From NCBI GenBank assembly GCA_014773175.1, contig VXCM01000474.1, positions 5,677 through 69,676 of the forward strand: 64,000 bases of DNA, written 5' to 3'. The position numbers and the translations under genes were made by a program. Shown piece by piece: positions 39,036 through 52,450 of the stretch (position 1 is the first letter of the stretch; each line of letters starts with the position of its first letter). Below the pieces are notes generated by a model. That model had not been told where the DNA came from, ran no database searches, and saw nothing but the letters and a program-made list of their open reading frames with translations. The stretch is from Lucifuga dentata (Eukaryota > Chordata > Actinopteri > Ophidiiformes > Bythitidae).

Positions 39036-41673
39036 AAGAGAGAAGTCAAAGGGTCAGCCATGCCATCATATGCAGCCCATGATAAATTACCCTGTCCTCC
39101 CACTCAGCTGGTTTTTATTGAGGTTTTCTGTCCTTGCTCATCTTTATCCTGCTGCTGGTGTACAAGCTGATAAGAAAACCACACACCCACAGTGCTGAGC
39201 CATTTTGTGCAACAAAGTGCTGAGATCACAATTCATGGGGTTCAAGCCTCCATCATGGCAAGCATCTAAGTTGCTAAAATCCTTATTACCTCCACTAGGA
39301 TAAATGAGTAACCACTACAGGTGTCATTTAGGCGTCACATTATTTTTGAATTCCAAATAGCAACTGATGCAGGTACCTGGATGTTATTGCCACGCAGCTT
39401 CCAATCACAAGAGCACTATTTTCAATTAGAAAACCTGAATCCCATGCTTTGCCCTGATTCACATTCAGTTCTTTGGTATCTTCCTCAAGACATTCCCTCC
39501 TTTTTGTTATTTAAAGAAACAAACAAAAAAGGTAAACAGGGATATCTGATACAGGCCCCATTAAAATGCAATCTCTGCATCTGGATACATTATCTGGACA
39601 ATGTACCCGTCGATGCCGGGACTTTTATTCAGGCCTTGCATTAAAAAAATGTTCTTGTTATGTGGGTAGAGATTACATTTTAGTTGTGGAGGAAAAACAA
39701 TAAGAACAGGTGGAGCTGGGAAGACGTGGTGAGGTATTTTTGACTTGTCAGCGGATTTTATCTTACAAACGTGCCCCAGCTGTACGAATTGCATTTAAAC
39801 TTGATTAGTTATGACTGAGATCCAATGAAAATCAGAGTAATCCATATATCTGCATATAGTCTGGCAGACGCATTATGAAAATGCGTTCTTATGCATTTAC
39901 ATCTTACATCAACATTCATTTTTCCAAACCCAGATAACATATTGTATGTTGATACAGACTGCAGCACAAGGATCCTGATAATCATTAATATTTAAGTAAG
40001 CATTGAAATTTAACTACATGACTTTATACTCTCTGTTACTATGTGCTCATCTTTCTGTGACAGAAAGAAAATACTTAAAACACAGGATTATGACTCTAGA
40101 GGAACACAATGATGTGCACAGTGGATAATTAATTCCTCAGAACTTATTTATACACACCTTTTTTGCAATGTTTTAGGCTAACTTGGAATGATCCTCTGCT
40201 GTTTGCTATCACTTTCTTATGATTTAAAGCCCTATCTGAAGACTCTTCCTGGAGGAAACAGGAATCAGTCATGGCTACTAATTATGGTTCTTATTTGGCC
40301 TTTGCTTGTTTATCTCTGTAATTCTTCAGAACAGAGACATAAGTCTTAATTTGCTATTTTATGATGGACACACTGTAAGTAAACTTTGACACCTGACTAA
40401 TATGCAATTTTTTTCAGGTAATATGCTTTGTGCATTTATATTCTTCACTACAAGAACTACATATTCTTCATTACAAGATGAGTGTGCCATGCTCGCCTCC
40501 CCCACACAGTGAATTAACCCTGCACCCCTCAGTGGACAGACCCTGAGATCAAAGACAGCTAAATTCCTTGGTGATGATTCGCCTTTTGGGTCAAATATCA
40601 GCATCAGACAGTGGATCAAGGAAGCAGCATACTCAGTCAAACAAACCACATAACATGCATTGGCCACGCCAGATCTATTGCATATGTTCACTTGTGTGCT
40701 TGTGCACGCACACAATGGACAAGACAAAGCATAGCAACAGCTGTCTTGTCACCCTGTGTCTAAAGTAGATGGACAGTGGGTGAAGAAACGATTTGATGCA
40801 GTGAGATATCCTTTCGTCTCATCAAAGGTTGAGAAAGTCAAGATGAGGGTGAACTTAATCTGTGCTGCGGCCTGAGTGTAACCTCGTATCTACTGAGATC
40901 AGACAAGATAAATGCTGTCCACTCTGATTACTATAGTAACATATCGTCATGTCAAACATAAGATCTTCAAAGTCTATGTGTAAGTCTAATATATAATTGT
41001 CCAAAGATAGTTGAAATCAATAGTTCTTAAGTTTTTTTAATATATATTTACTTGCAAAATAAATTATGCAAATGATAAAACAATGACAGCAATAAAAAAC
41101 TGTTCTTCAAGTGGAATTTGCAGTGATTTGCAGAGTCTTTCGTAAAATCTTTGTGCTCCACCATGTTAGAGCTCCACCATGTTAGAGTTACTGTAAAAAA
41201 TAATGCCATAAACTGCAGTCTAACTGCAATTCCTGAAAGCTCAAAACTTGAGGTTAAACACAAAAGGATGCTGACATTGTAATGTAGTGTGCATGTGTGT
41301 GTGTCTTCAGCCATTATTCTGACATAATTTCAATATTCCTGGAAACAGGAATATTCATAAAATGGTCCTAAAGCCACCAATGGAAATATCTTAAATGAAC
41401 TATTGCCCTGCTATGATTATTGGCTTCTAAGGTATTATTATATACTATGTAAACACAACCATTGGATCACGATTCCTTAAAACAAAACTGTCCTAAGTGA
41501 TACATTAGTGAACAGTTGAAACAAATGACCCATGATCCCCAACAAGTACCAGTGGCCAACAAATTTAGATCCACTGCTCTAAAGAAAATTAATAAAAAGA
41601 AAGAAAATTATTTTTTTTGTCCTTCTTTGTCAGATACATACAATACACTTGTTAGGCTTCACATGCAGTGCAC

Positions 41674-41706
<33 letters not shown>

Positions 41707-42276
41707 TATCATTCCATGTTTACACAGATGAATTTAGATGTCAGACAAGAAACCCTCAGGGTTTTATCTTTGACAGAATATCCCCATTCCCTCCTTCCTC
41801 ATCCCTCCATCCTTCTGAACTCTGGTAAAGGTTCAATTTTAAGGACAAACTCCAGCTTGGCCCCTCAGGACTGTCTGTCTGTCTGTCTCCCCTGGTCTGT
41901 TTTGTTAGTTTAGGCCAATTTACTGCCTGCAGTTATACCGTCACCAATGGCCTGTCAAGCCACCATGAGAATGTTCCCACAACACACTACCATGGATGAT
42001 ATTCATGATCTAAAGCTTATACTGACATTGAAACCTAATAAAACAACACCACAGAGGATCTGCGCGAATACTGCCAACAAGTCTTACTGACAACTGAAGA
42101 CTGCCAGCATTACTCTGTTGTTGATGTTGGTTTGATGTGATTCATTGCCATTTTTCAGTCTTGAAGGCCTGGGCTGAGTCCTAACCAAACCCAACAAAAC
42201 AAGCCATACTCAGAGTTTAGAACACAACTGCAACTGGCCATCCACACACACACACACACAAAGGTGCCAGGGACTT

Positions 42277-42306
42277 CTCCTCCTCCTCCTCCTCCTCCTC
42301 CTCCTC
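42277..42306. repeat. CTC trinucleotide repeat
   Basis: About ten CTC units, with a short AC run just before (42244-42260). Confidence 0.9.
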
Positions 42307-45300
42307 TGACTGTCAGCGTGACTGAGGGCCTCCTGTCTGTGATTGATGACCAGGGTTCTACATATTTCTGAAGTTGACATGTGCTGGCTGTGTTGGCTGG
42401 GAGTTGTCTCTGATCTATTTAGTTTACATTATTCTTATTATTTCTCTGAGCAGCCCAGCTGTTGCTAACTGTAGAGTTCATGAATGTGTATGTGTGTGCA
42501 CATGTGCACATACAGGGAGGAGTTTTTCCATGCCCTCAGTTGTCCAGGTATGTGTAATGAAATCTTGGGTTCTGTTTTGAAAACGCTGGGAGTTCCAGTC
42601 ATTTTCACATTTGAGGTTTTTTTCCTCTCCTCTCCTGTTCTCTTTCACCCACTTGGGATCGCATGGAACAGTCCAACCAAAGTTACTGAATTTGCAGCAC
42701 TTCCAAAAAGAAAAATAAATATAAGTTTTAAAAGTTAGGGAACACCCACCAGCTTGACCACTTTATCTCTACAAGCAGAAAAAAGGTAGACAAGCTCTAT
42801 TTCTGTGTTAAAAATCAACTGCGTTCAGCTCATATTTGAATCAGGAATCCAATAAAGTACCCAGTTTTGGCCATGGAGACAAAAGCGGCTTATCCTCCAA
42901 TTTCCTGACACAGAGAGTCCTGTGCTTAAAGCTGGCGCAATCATTAATTGAACTTGATCTTTATTGAAAGCACAAGAGAACTACTGTTGTGTTACTGGAG
43001 GCCACGAAACACAGGTGGAGCAAAGAGGGAGCAGCTGTTCACGAACACAAATGTGAGTATACAAGCATATGAGTACACATACACACACATATACAGAGAG
43101 AGAGAGAGATACAAGTCATAAAATTTTGTGGAGTAAACAAACTCTATGATGAGGGCTATACAAATAAATGAACTGGACTTGAAACAGATTACATACTGTG
43201 AACATCAATTATGTGAACATTGTGTTCCTCCAACATGAACTGGTTTAGACTACAGTGACATTAATAATACACTGCCATATGAAAGGCTTATCGAAAGTAT
43301 TACAACTTCAAATGACAGACAGTGAACATTTACCGACCATTCTACAATGTTTCTATGTATACTCATGATTTTAATGCGTGTGGACAAGCAGATCATTGGA
43401 TCGTCACTCAATCTTTTCCTCTTATAGCCATTTTCAACTACATGTCAAATCATACCAAGCCTATCTGAGCTGACTGCCTGCTTCCTTCTCCGTTAAACTC
43501 ACAGCTGAGCCAAGCTAAATCAAGCCAAGATGTCCAATACGTGGCTCTGTTTTGAAGTAGGGCCAAAGTGTGCTGGTGCTCACCATCGACTAGTCTGTGT
43601 GACATAACACGTGCTGATTGGCTCACATGGATTGCCATAACAACAGACAGGGACACTGAACAGAAGCACCGATGGAACGCACAACTGGACGGCAGATGAG
43701 ACACAAGTGTTCATTGCAGTTTAGTTTGGTGTATAACGAGAGAGTGTACGGGAGATAAATGCTCGAAATGCTGAGAAAAGACTAAAAAAAAAACATAAAC
43801 GGGAGTAGGAAAGAATAAAGGGCAAGAACAAAAAGCGGATGAGATGGGAAGAGTTAAGCTTTCATGAATGCATTGTTAAAGTAATAAAACACAAATGGAA
43901 AATTGCAGCTTCCCTTATATGCTACTGACTGAGAATCTTGGTTATTACACATGCAGAAAATGACGACCGACCCGTTGTTCAAAATTCAACATATCAACCA
44001 ATATGGCCAACTGTATCAACAATTGAACTAAATATGATTCTGTCATGCTTCCTGGAAGTGTCTCGGCAGGAGTTGAGAGTTGCCAGAGATAAAACAGGAT
44101 GTACACAGCCATCTGCCACCGTGACCACAATTGTCATTCTTCCTTCCCACCATGATAGCTCAATTTTAAACCACCTGTCCACTATGTACCTGCCTGCTTC
44201 CAGTCGTTCCTCCATGACATAATCCTTTTGCGGTAAGAACATATATTTCTCTTGCTGTTGCTTGGATTTGGACTCAAAGATAATGTGGTCATTTCATGGA
44301 ATTTCAACAGACTGGGCTACACACACAGGCATTACAACAGCACAGATAAAGCTAATTTTACAGATTTTGGTATTTTCTCTATGAACAGATGTGGCTGACT
44401 GGATTTGGCTGCAGGAATGAAACTGACTAAGCTTTCTCAAACATACATGTAGCTAAAAGGTAAAAGCAAATATAAGAGCCAACCAAGGGATTCTATGGTG
44501 AACCAAGAAAACACTGAGATTATCTTCTGATCTTGAAGACCTAATGTGTGTACTCTGGCATGCCAAGATGCGTGTGTATGTGGCCATTCATGTGTGTCTG
44601 TAGTTCCACATATGAAGCTAGGTGGAGGTAATTAACAGCTGTGTCTGCCCTCAAACACCTGCAATAACAATTCAGACTGTAGCAGGGAAGCAAACTGCTA
44701 CTCGCTCTTCTCATGTAATCTGATCCAGTCGCTCCACTACCTAAAGCTCTGAGAGCCACCAGAGGGACAGAGGCAACATTCTACTAAAACTGGACAGAAT
44801 AACAGCTTAATAAAAATAAAGAATGAGGAAAAATTATTGGTTTAAGTTTTTTCCCCCCTACAAGTTGATTTGAGAGGCAGAGAAATACTCTCCTCCATCA
44901 ATTGAAGTAAAATTCTGTTCTCACTTAAAACTCATAACTTGGTGTATATCCAGTGATTGAACACTGCTCAGATTAATTGTCAAGAATAGCACAATAAAAT
45001 GACTCGTTGTGGTCCTTTATGTTTAAGCAACAATTATGACACAAGTACATATGGCAAGGCAGCAATTCAACAGTATTATGATTAATACCAAATAAAAAAC
45101 AGATGGATAAATGGTTTCCAACAGAAGTACTTTTGACCATAATCCAGATTTAAACAGTCTAAACTGAGTATTTTAGAGCATTTTCCATGTTGTTCTTAAA
45201 TCTGGACAAACACAAGTGAGCAATGCCAGCTGAAGTCTGGTATACATGGGTGAGCTTTTGTCAATCCTCTGAAAATGGTCCTGAAGTTATCTAGAGGGCC

Positions 45301-45613
45301 TGCTGTTATAGATATTATGGACCACATAAAGCTGCATGGTACTAAAATGCTGAAAACTATTTTTCCACATTTGAGGCCAAACCCAATGCAATGACAACTA
45401 ATTTGCTCAAGGAAACTTGTAATGTATTTTTCAGTGATTTTCCCCATATAAAAGTTGGCTAATCAAAGTAACTTAATCATACTTGAATTCCTGTTAGCTG
45501 CATGTGTAGCTATAAAACACCTTTAAAATTTGACTTCTGAAAACATGAGACAAATAACAGTGATCCAGACAGGCCAAAGCATCTGTGCGAAAATGAGGAA
45601 TATTGGTCAAAAA

Positions 45614-47020
45614 CAGTGGCGGGCTGTGCATTTTACACCTAGGCCTTCAATGCCATCCTCCCGCAATTAAACCACCTTCTAATAACCTCACCTAGGACTA
45701 TAGGCTGTTGTTGTTCGACATAAGCAGCCCATATTCAGTGACAGTAACCTTTATCGAGTGGAATAAAGTGATTTAACACGAGGATCAACACCTATGACAG
45801 TTACAACACACTAACTGCAGAGACATGAATAGGATGTAGCATTATTACGCATTATGACAGGATGCTGCATCACATTTAAACATGGCATAACCCAAATCCG
45901 TGTCATCACTAAAGAAACGAGAACAAACTCACAACAACCATCACATTTACTCATGCAACAAGCGAGCAAGCAAAAATGCTGTAAAACACAAATAACACAA
46001 TCAGATTCAACAGGCTTCTCCACAGCTTCCAGCCACATAAAAATCCATCAAACTTACCAAAGCTGCTCATCATCATCATCATCATCATCATCACCATCCT
46101 CCTTTCTGTCTTTACAAAGAGTTTAACGACACGGTTTTACGTTATTGGTGTGTTTCAGTTCCAAAACGTGAAAAAAAAGCGTTGTCAGTTAATCCATTTC
46201 TTCTCTTCCTTCAGCCATTGTGCGTTAAAAAACAACAGGGCTAAGTAAAAATCTAAANATCCATTTCTTCTCTTCCTTCAGCCATTGTGCGTTAAAAAAC
46301 AACAGGGCTAAGTAAAAATCTAAAACAAAAACATCTATAGCACTATATCTAAGAATCTAAACGTCAAGAAAGAAAGTTTAAATAAACATTAATGCTCCGT
46401 TACGTGCTAGCTAGGTTTACNAAACGTCAAGAAAGAAAGTTTAAATAAACATTAATGCTCCGTTACGTGCTAGCTAGGTTTACTTGATTTAGCTAAGCTA
46501 ACCGGCTCTCTTCTCCTAATGAATTTCTAGCAGGCTGTTTAGCTGTTAGCATCATGCTGTACTCTGATGACGTAGGCCAAGGCCCACTAGAAGGCCTTGA
46601 CGTGTAAAAGAATACGCCCAACATAGCAAATTCGAAATCTGATTGGTTAAAATATGTGACAATCAACAACATCGTCCCATTTGCTTGAATAACAGAGGGC
46701 ATTCACTGGAAATTCTGAAGGCATCAGACTAGATTTTTTCACCCGGAGACAGCACAGGTGGAAAATCTGATTGGATAAAAGCTCTAATTTATATGAGCTG
46801 TGCTGGAAGCAGCGCAACTGAGGGAGAGATTACCGTAGCGATGGAATGACGTTAATAACAAAACTGATGGGAATGAACTTTGTAAATACAGACAGCATTA
46901 ATTAAAATATTAAATTATAAAAACATATGTTTTGATTAATTATAAAAACATAATTTTTTTGATTCTGACAATCTCTAGGCCAGCAGAGAAGGCCTTGGTG
47001 GCCCTGACGGCCCACCACTG
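45614..47020. mobile_element. non-autonomous hAT-like DNA transposon with 8-bp target duplication
   Basis: The element begins CAGTGGCGGGCTGTGCATTT and ends with the inverted counterpart GGCCCTGACGGCCCACCACTG shortened to its last 20 bases. Imperfect terminal repeats run about 35 bases, sharing CAGTGG and AGGCCTTC. It is flanked on both sides by GTCAAAAA (45606-45613 and 47021-47028), an exact 8-base duplication as hAT transposases make. No transposase-like frame is present. Inside are a TCA triplet repeat (46066-46095) and two single-N assembly joints with duplicated flanks (46258, 46421), so the true length is about 130 bases less than the 1407 shown. Confidence 0.85.
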
Positions 47021-49173
47021 GTCAAAAACTGCAAAACCATTCAATATGGCTTGAGAAATAGTCCAGCAACTCATGACAATATATCATAAGCCAAACATAA
47101 ACTGAATCTACCACAAACAGCTGCAACAAATTGAATCAACCCAATAATTAGCATATAGCCTAACATAGTCAACCAGTGTGTGTATTGATGATCCAAGTAC
47201 TGCAAAATCAAAGTCCTGTGTTTGTATGCCTGCTGTGATCTGCTGGTCATACATTGCATGGGTGAATATGAAGTGGTATATGTAAAATAGTGTAAGATCA
47301 CCGATTTTGTAATCCTGTAGTTCATGCCAAAACCTGCCAGGTATAGCAACTGTGTTTGCTGTGTGTGTGTGTGTGTATAGCTTGTTTCCAGATAAAGTAA
47401 ATGCCAGTAGGAAAAACCCGACCAGGGTCAGCAAAGGTGCTGCTATTAGCTATTATAAGGTTTAAGGTAACATTGTTTTTAATACTTCACACATGATTGC
47501 TTGCTCCAGGATGTTACTAAGTCCTTAATTAACAGATTCGTGTTGCACTGATAAGAGATGTCATTCTGAGTTTGGACCCTGCTGATATGATCCTATGCAC
47601 ACTCAGCTTTTTCTATGTCCTCTCCGATTTTCATGCACATCCACATTTCCATGCAGATGGCCTCACAGGTACGGATCTAAAAACGCCCTCTGCCCTCTGA
47701 AAATTCTATGTAAAAACGCACATGTGAAACCTATTTCAAATCTGTCATCAAAAACTAGAGCTGAGCGAAACGAATAACACGAACAGGACAGAAATTGATT
47801 TCATCTGTTCCTCCATCTCTTCTCACAGTCTGAGTGGCATTTGCTGTCACTTGCTATTTAGCAGACAAGCATGAGATTCGTTTGCAAATTCAGATATATT
47901 ATAGAACAGACAGCAAAGAATTCAGAACAAAGCTTTTCTGTCAAAGGGTCATATTGTCAAAGGATATCACACTGATATGTTTTGAGTGTGGTGAAAAACT
48001 CGATTGAACCCCTTTGTTATACAGATACAAAGAATCACGGATATTAAAATTTCTATATATTGTCTATGGATGTGGCTGCAGAAGGTTTTAGGGGAAAAAA
48101 GCAGGGATTATAAAATGAACTTGAAATGATCTTAAGCAGATGTTTTATCAGTAAACTAACACGCTGAGTCACAGCTGGCTGTGCTGCTGATCCAACACAA
48201 TGTAGAGTGTTGAGTCTTGGACTTCCCCTTTCAATCGAAACAGGTGGTTTATAGTGTGTTTCTTGGTGGTCTTGCTGACCCGTCTTCTCCTAATAATCCA
48301 CCGCGTTAGAGATAATCATGGGCTGACAGCCTGAGTGCTACCTGCTTGTCAGATCTGTGTGTATATGAGAGCGAGAAATGTTAACATAATGCATACACAG
48401 TTACAGTAAATGAGCCACACATCAGGTAATACACTGTATGTGTGGTCAGCATATTCTTTCTTAATCTGGCTATCTCCTTCCCTTTTTCTTTTCCAAACCT
48501 AAAGCACAAATGCACCCACTCATGAGCATCCACACACACGCTTGCATACATACACCCATAAACACGCACACTTGACACAGCTGTCTTTTATTTGCCAAGA
48601 TCCAGCCGCAGATGGTGATACAGTGTGAACTTTAACACACAGATTCTTGACATTCTTTACGGGTATGAGTTACTCTCCAACTCAAACCAGCGGTTGGCTT
48701 TGGCCCTCTGCACCTTCCTGCCAGCAGGTCACTGTCACAGAATGAATCTAAGTGAGTCTCTCCCACATACAGACTACTACTGTCCTCTATCTGAAAATCT
48801 ATTTTTCACAGCTCTGGCTTCAGCTCCTGTCTTTACACCAGGCTCCACATTGGAGCCGTGTCAGCATATTTTGCTGTTTATGATGGGTCCTGCAGTGGCA
48901 AGTTCATTGCTTAATGTTGAAGGAATGCTAATTAAACTATGTAGCACACCGGTTCACTGCTGAAATCAATGAGAAAAAATATACAGTACATAAGAGGCCT
49001 CATCAGAGGCCAACAATGATTCTTTGTGCTATAAAGCCATGAATGAAGCAAATATATACACTCAGCAACACAAGAACTGGAAATCACCTCAAACTATAAT
49101 AACAATATCACAACATAAACGCCATAACATTGCCATTCCTAATTCTCTCAAATGGCTATGAATTAGTATATGG

Positions 49174-49459
49174 CATTTTTTTGGAATCATGACAACAAGA
49201 ACACAGAAAAATTTCACGTATGCAAGTGTGTTGTAATAAAATTAAGCCACTTACTGTACCTAATTTTTGATTAAAAGACAATAATAATTTTCAATTTCTT
49301 CAAGAAAGCCATTTTATTTGTGAATAATTTGCCACAGTAACAGAATTTCAACAGATTTCCTTTGTTTTATTCCTCAGCAGAAATTTCCAGAGTGATCTGG
49401 CACCAGGTAGTTCTTTAAGTACCACGAGTAGTACTTGTACTACAGTTTGAGAACCACTG
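49174..49459 (-). mobile_element. hAT (Charlie-like) element fragment
   Basis: The right end GTTTGAGAACCACTG is the reverse complement of CAGTGGTTCTCAAAC, the terminus typical of Charlie-type hAT elements, and is preceded by the usual GTACTTGTACTACA. It is followed by GTATATGG (49460-49467), and the same 8 bases stand at 49166-49173. The left terminus is not recognisable, so the left end may be truncated or the left match chance. Confidence 0.5.
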
Positions 49460-51112
49460 GTATATGGTGTCTATTATTATTTTTTAATGGATTCCTGTTG
49501 CTCTCAAATGGCTATTTTTATATCAAATGTCGGATGAAAATCTGACAGTTGATACTAAATTTTTAACTTATTTTTTTTGTAGCAAAATATGTTAAAATTT
49601 ACCAGCAAAAAAAATTTATCAATTGTCAGATGAAAATCCTTTGATGCTCAAAGAAACATTGTTAGATAAGGAATGGCATCTTATGTCAAAAATGTAAATG
49701 CAGTGTGCAATGCAGTGTGTTTTCATTTGTACAAAAATATTTTTTTTTACTAACTGAGCAAAGTAAAAAACAAAAAATTCTTCTCTATATTTCATATACA
49801 TAAACAGATATTCATAATCCTGCATTGTTGTATAAATTGCTCAGGTGATTTTAAAGTTTCTAACAGTTTTTAAAATTTTCTTCACTTTATTAGATGTTGA
49901 TCTCATTCATTTCTGGCACTCCAGTCTGTAGACAGAGCCAGTGTCTAGCCTGATACTCCAGCAGAGAAAATAGGTTTCTATTATAGTCAGGGTGGTGTGT
50001 TTTACATAGCCATCCATGTGCTCAGCAGAAAGTCAATTAGCTTGCCACTTTGGAGGCCAATTGCTGCCAAGATGACATTATAATCTCAAAACACACAAAC
50101 ACACACAGACACACACAAACAGGATCAGTACAGCCAAAATCCATAACTCATACTACTTCTACTGGAGGAAAATCAACACTCACTCCAGGCTGATCAATAC
50201 AGTTCTTAGCTTGTGATTTCAATTTCTTCACAGTATTATCAGTTTTGATCATTATGTGAAACCAAACTATATTTGTGTTTATATTCAAGGGTTTATACAA
50301 AACATTTATCAATACGTTTCTCAATTTTACAATCAGAAAACTGCAGACAGTTGTATCACGCCTGTGTCTAATAGATCAACTCACCATCCAAATATAAGAC
50401 ATCAGAAAGCATCCTGTCACCGTACCCAGCCAGATCTCCAACATTTGTTGTTCTCTGAAAGAAAAAGGCAGAATTATTAGAAGGAGCTCATATGTCCACC
50501 ATCCATAACTGACAGGGCTGAGACTAAATTTCAAGCTTAAGCCATTTGCCCACTTTGGCTTTCAAGCAATCATGCAAAGTACATAAAACCCCTTCTACTC
50601 TTGTGTTCTTCGATCTTCAATCATCCCCCACTCATCCTGTACCCCCCTTTTTTTTACCCCTCTCTTTCTCTAATAACAGGATGTCGGCTTTCTCGAACAT
50701 AGTTGCTGACCTTCCAGGCAAAGAGCACAGCAGCTTGAAGTAATTCTTGCCTGCGTTTGTGTCTCATCAGTGACTATACATGAAACACTGAATGGGGCAT
50801 CTGTATTTGGCTTTGGCCACTGAATTAGCATTAGTTGTCAAAGCCAGTGTACCCTAAAGGTAAGAAGAAAATTATTCCTAAGTGGAACAAGATCATCTGC
50901 ACTCTGCTTAAGCTTCCCCGCTGATAAGAGCCAGAGGTGCAAATGACCACGTCACATACTACTGTACTGACTTTGTCCTCAGGGTAGAACAAAAAGCAAA
51001 TGTTTAGAAACCACTAGTGCATTGCCTCAAATGTCAAACTGTGATAAATTTATATATAAAGCAACATTTCACAATGACAATCTTCTAGTGATAATAAAGA
51101 AATCATTATTTT

Positions 51113-51338
51113 AATACCACTTATCCTGGAGCCTGGCTGGAGCCTATCCCAATGTTCATCGGGCGAGAGAGACCGATACAACCTGGACAGGTTGCTAACA
51201 CATAAACAGATAAACTCATTAATTACTCACATTCACATCTACAGGCAATTTATAATCAAATAACCTGCATGTCTTTGGAATATGGGAGGAAACCCACACA
51301 GACATGCAAAGAACACACAAACTCCACACAGCACGACC
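51113..51338. repeat. dispersed fish repeat with GGGAGGAAACC core
   Basis: Contains TATCCTGGAGCCTGGCTGGA, CCTGGACAGGTTGCTAACAC, CACATTCACATCTACAGGCA, CCTGCATGTCTTTGG and GGGAGGAAACCCACACAGAC, ending in AAACTCCACACAGCACGACC. This string of blocks recurs widely in fish genomes. I do not know its class with certainty. Confidence 0.65.
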
Positions 51339-52282
51339 AAGCAACTATGAGGTACAAAATCATTAGTTTCTCCATCTTTCTTCCTAAGAGGGGTGAGGCT
51401 GTTTGTCTGGCACAAACACAAGCATATACTTCTATCCAGGGTAGCATCATCTCTATTGATAGTGTTGTTGTTATGAAGAATATACAGTATATCTGTATGC
51501 TATGCAATGGAGTGCATGGGAGCTACAGATTGTGTGGGAGGAACAGCAGCTACAGGCCAAAGTCTGTGAGTGAATGACAGATGGAAAAGCTATACCTGTG
51601 GATAGCCTTGACATCAGATGGTCTTGCACTTAGATGTGTGCATGTGTGTGTGTGTGTGTTGGAGACAGTGAGAAGAAACTAAAGTGCATTATGAAAAAAG
51701 AATAACAGGCTTTGGCTGGAAAATACACTGAGCAAACTCTGTCTGGGGCTGAGTCTGACGATTTTTCTTTCTGTCTATTGTAGTCACAACATTTGTTCTG
51801 TCTGGCAGCAACTTAATTCATATTGTATGGTTGATTTAAAAAATGAGGGGATAAACCCAAAATGCCACTCAGATATTTTCTAAGTACTTATGACTTTTCT
51901 CCCTTCTGTAAATATCTATCTCCTGTAGCCTCCACATACCTCTGTGCACTTTAGTCCACATCCTTCAAACTTTCATATGAAACCCTCCTTTCTTCCACAT
52001 ATTTGGTCATAACCTCTATAGTGCCCACATACTGGTCCAAACAAACTTAGGACTAGTATTTGAGGACTGACAAGGACTGATCTTGTTAATATATGCTGCA
52101 TATATTTTCCCTGATTGGCTAGATTCACTTCCTGTAATTATAAGGAAGGAAACTCGGGTGAGGGGGGGTTGCAGGTTGCTAAGTTTAGCCCTGTGGACAA
52201 ACTTGACTGAGACAAGCATCTACCTAACTTATGTGTCTTTGTGTCTCTGTTTATATGCATAGGTAAGTGAGAGTGTGAGTAT

Positions 52283-52284
<2 letters not shown>

Positions 52285-52337
<53 letters not shown>
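52285..52337. repeat. GT microsatellite
   Basis: About 26 GT units, adjoining the faint MITE fragment at 52337. Confidence 0.9.
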
Positions 52338-52339
<2 letters not shown>

Positions 52340-52450
52340 CTGACAACCAATTTCCAAAATATAAAACCTACTTTTCCTGTTATTTTGCCAAATCTCCTCA
52401 TCTTTCAAAATCAACTATCCTTAAAATTGTATGTTTTGCCCGGTATGTAA
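52337..52450. mobile_element. TTAA-family MITE fragment, copy D (faint)
   Basis: Blocks TTATTTTGCCAAATCTCCTC and ATCTTTCAAAATCAA followed by CCTTAAAATT and ATGTTTTGCC parallel the left half of copies A and C. Low similarity; ends not visible. Confidence 0.35.
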
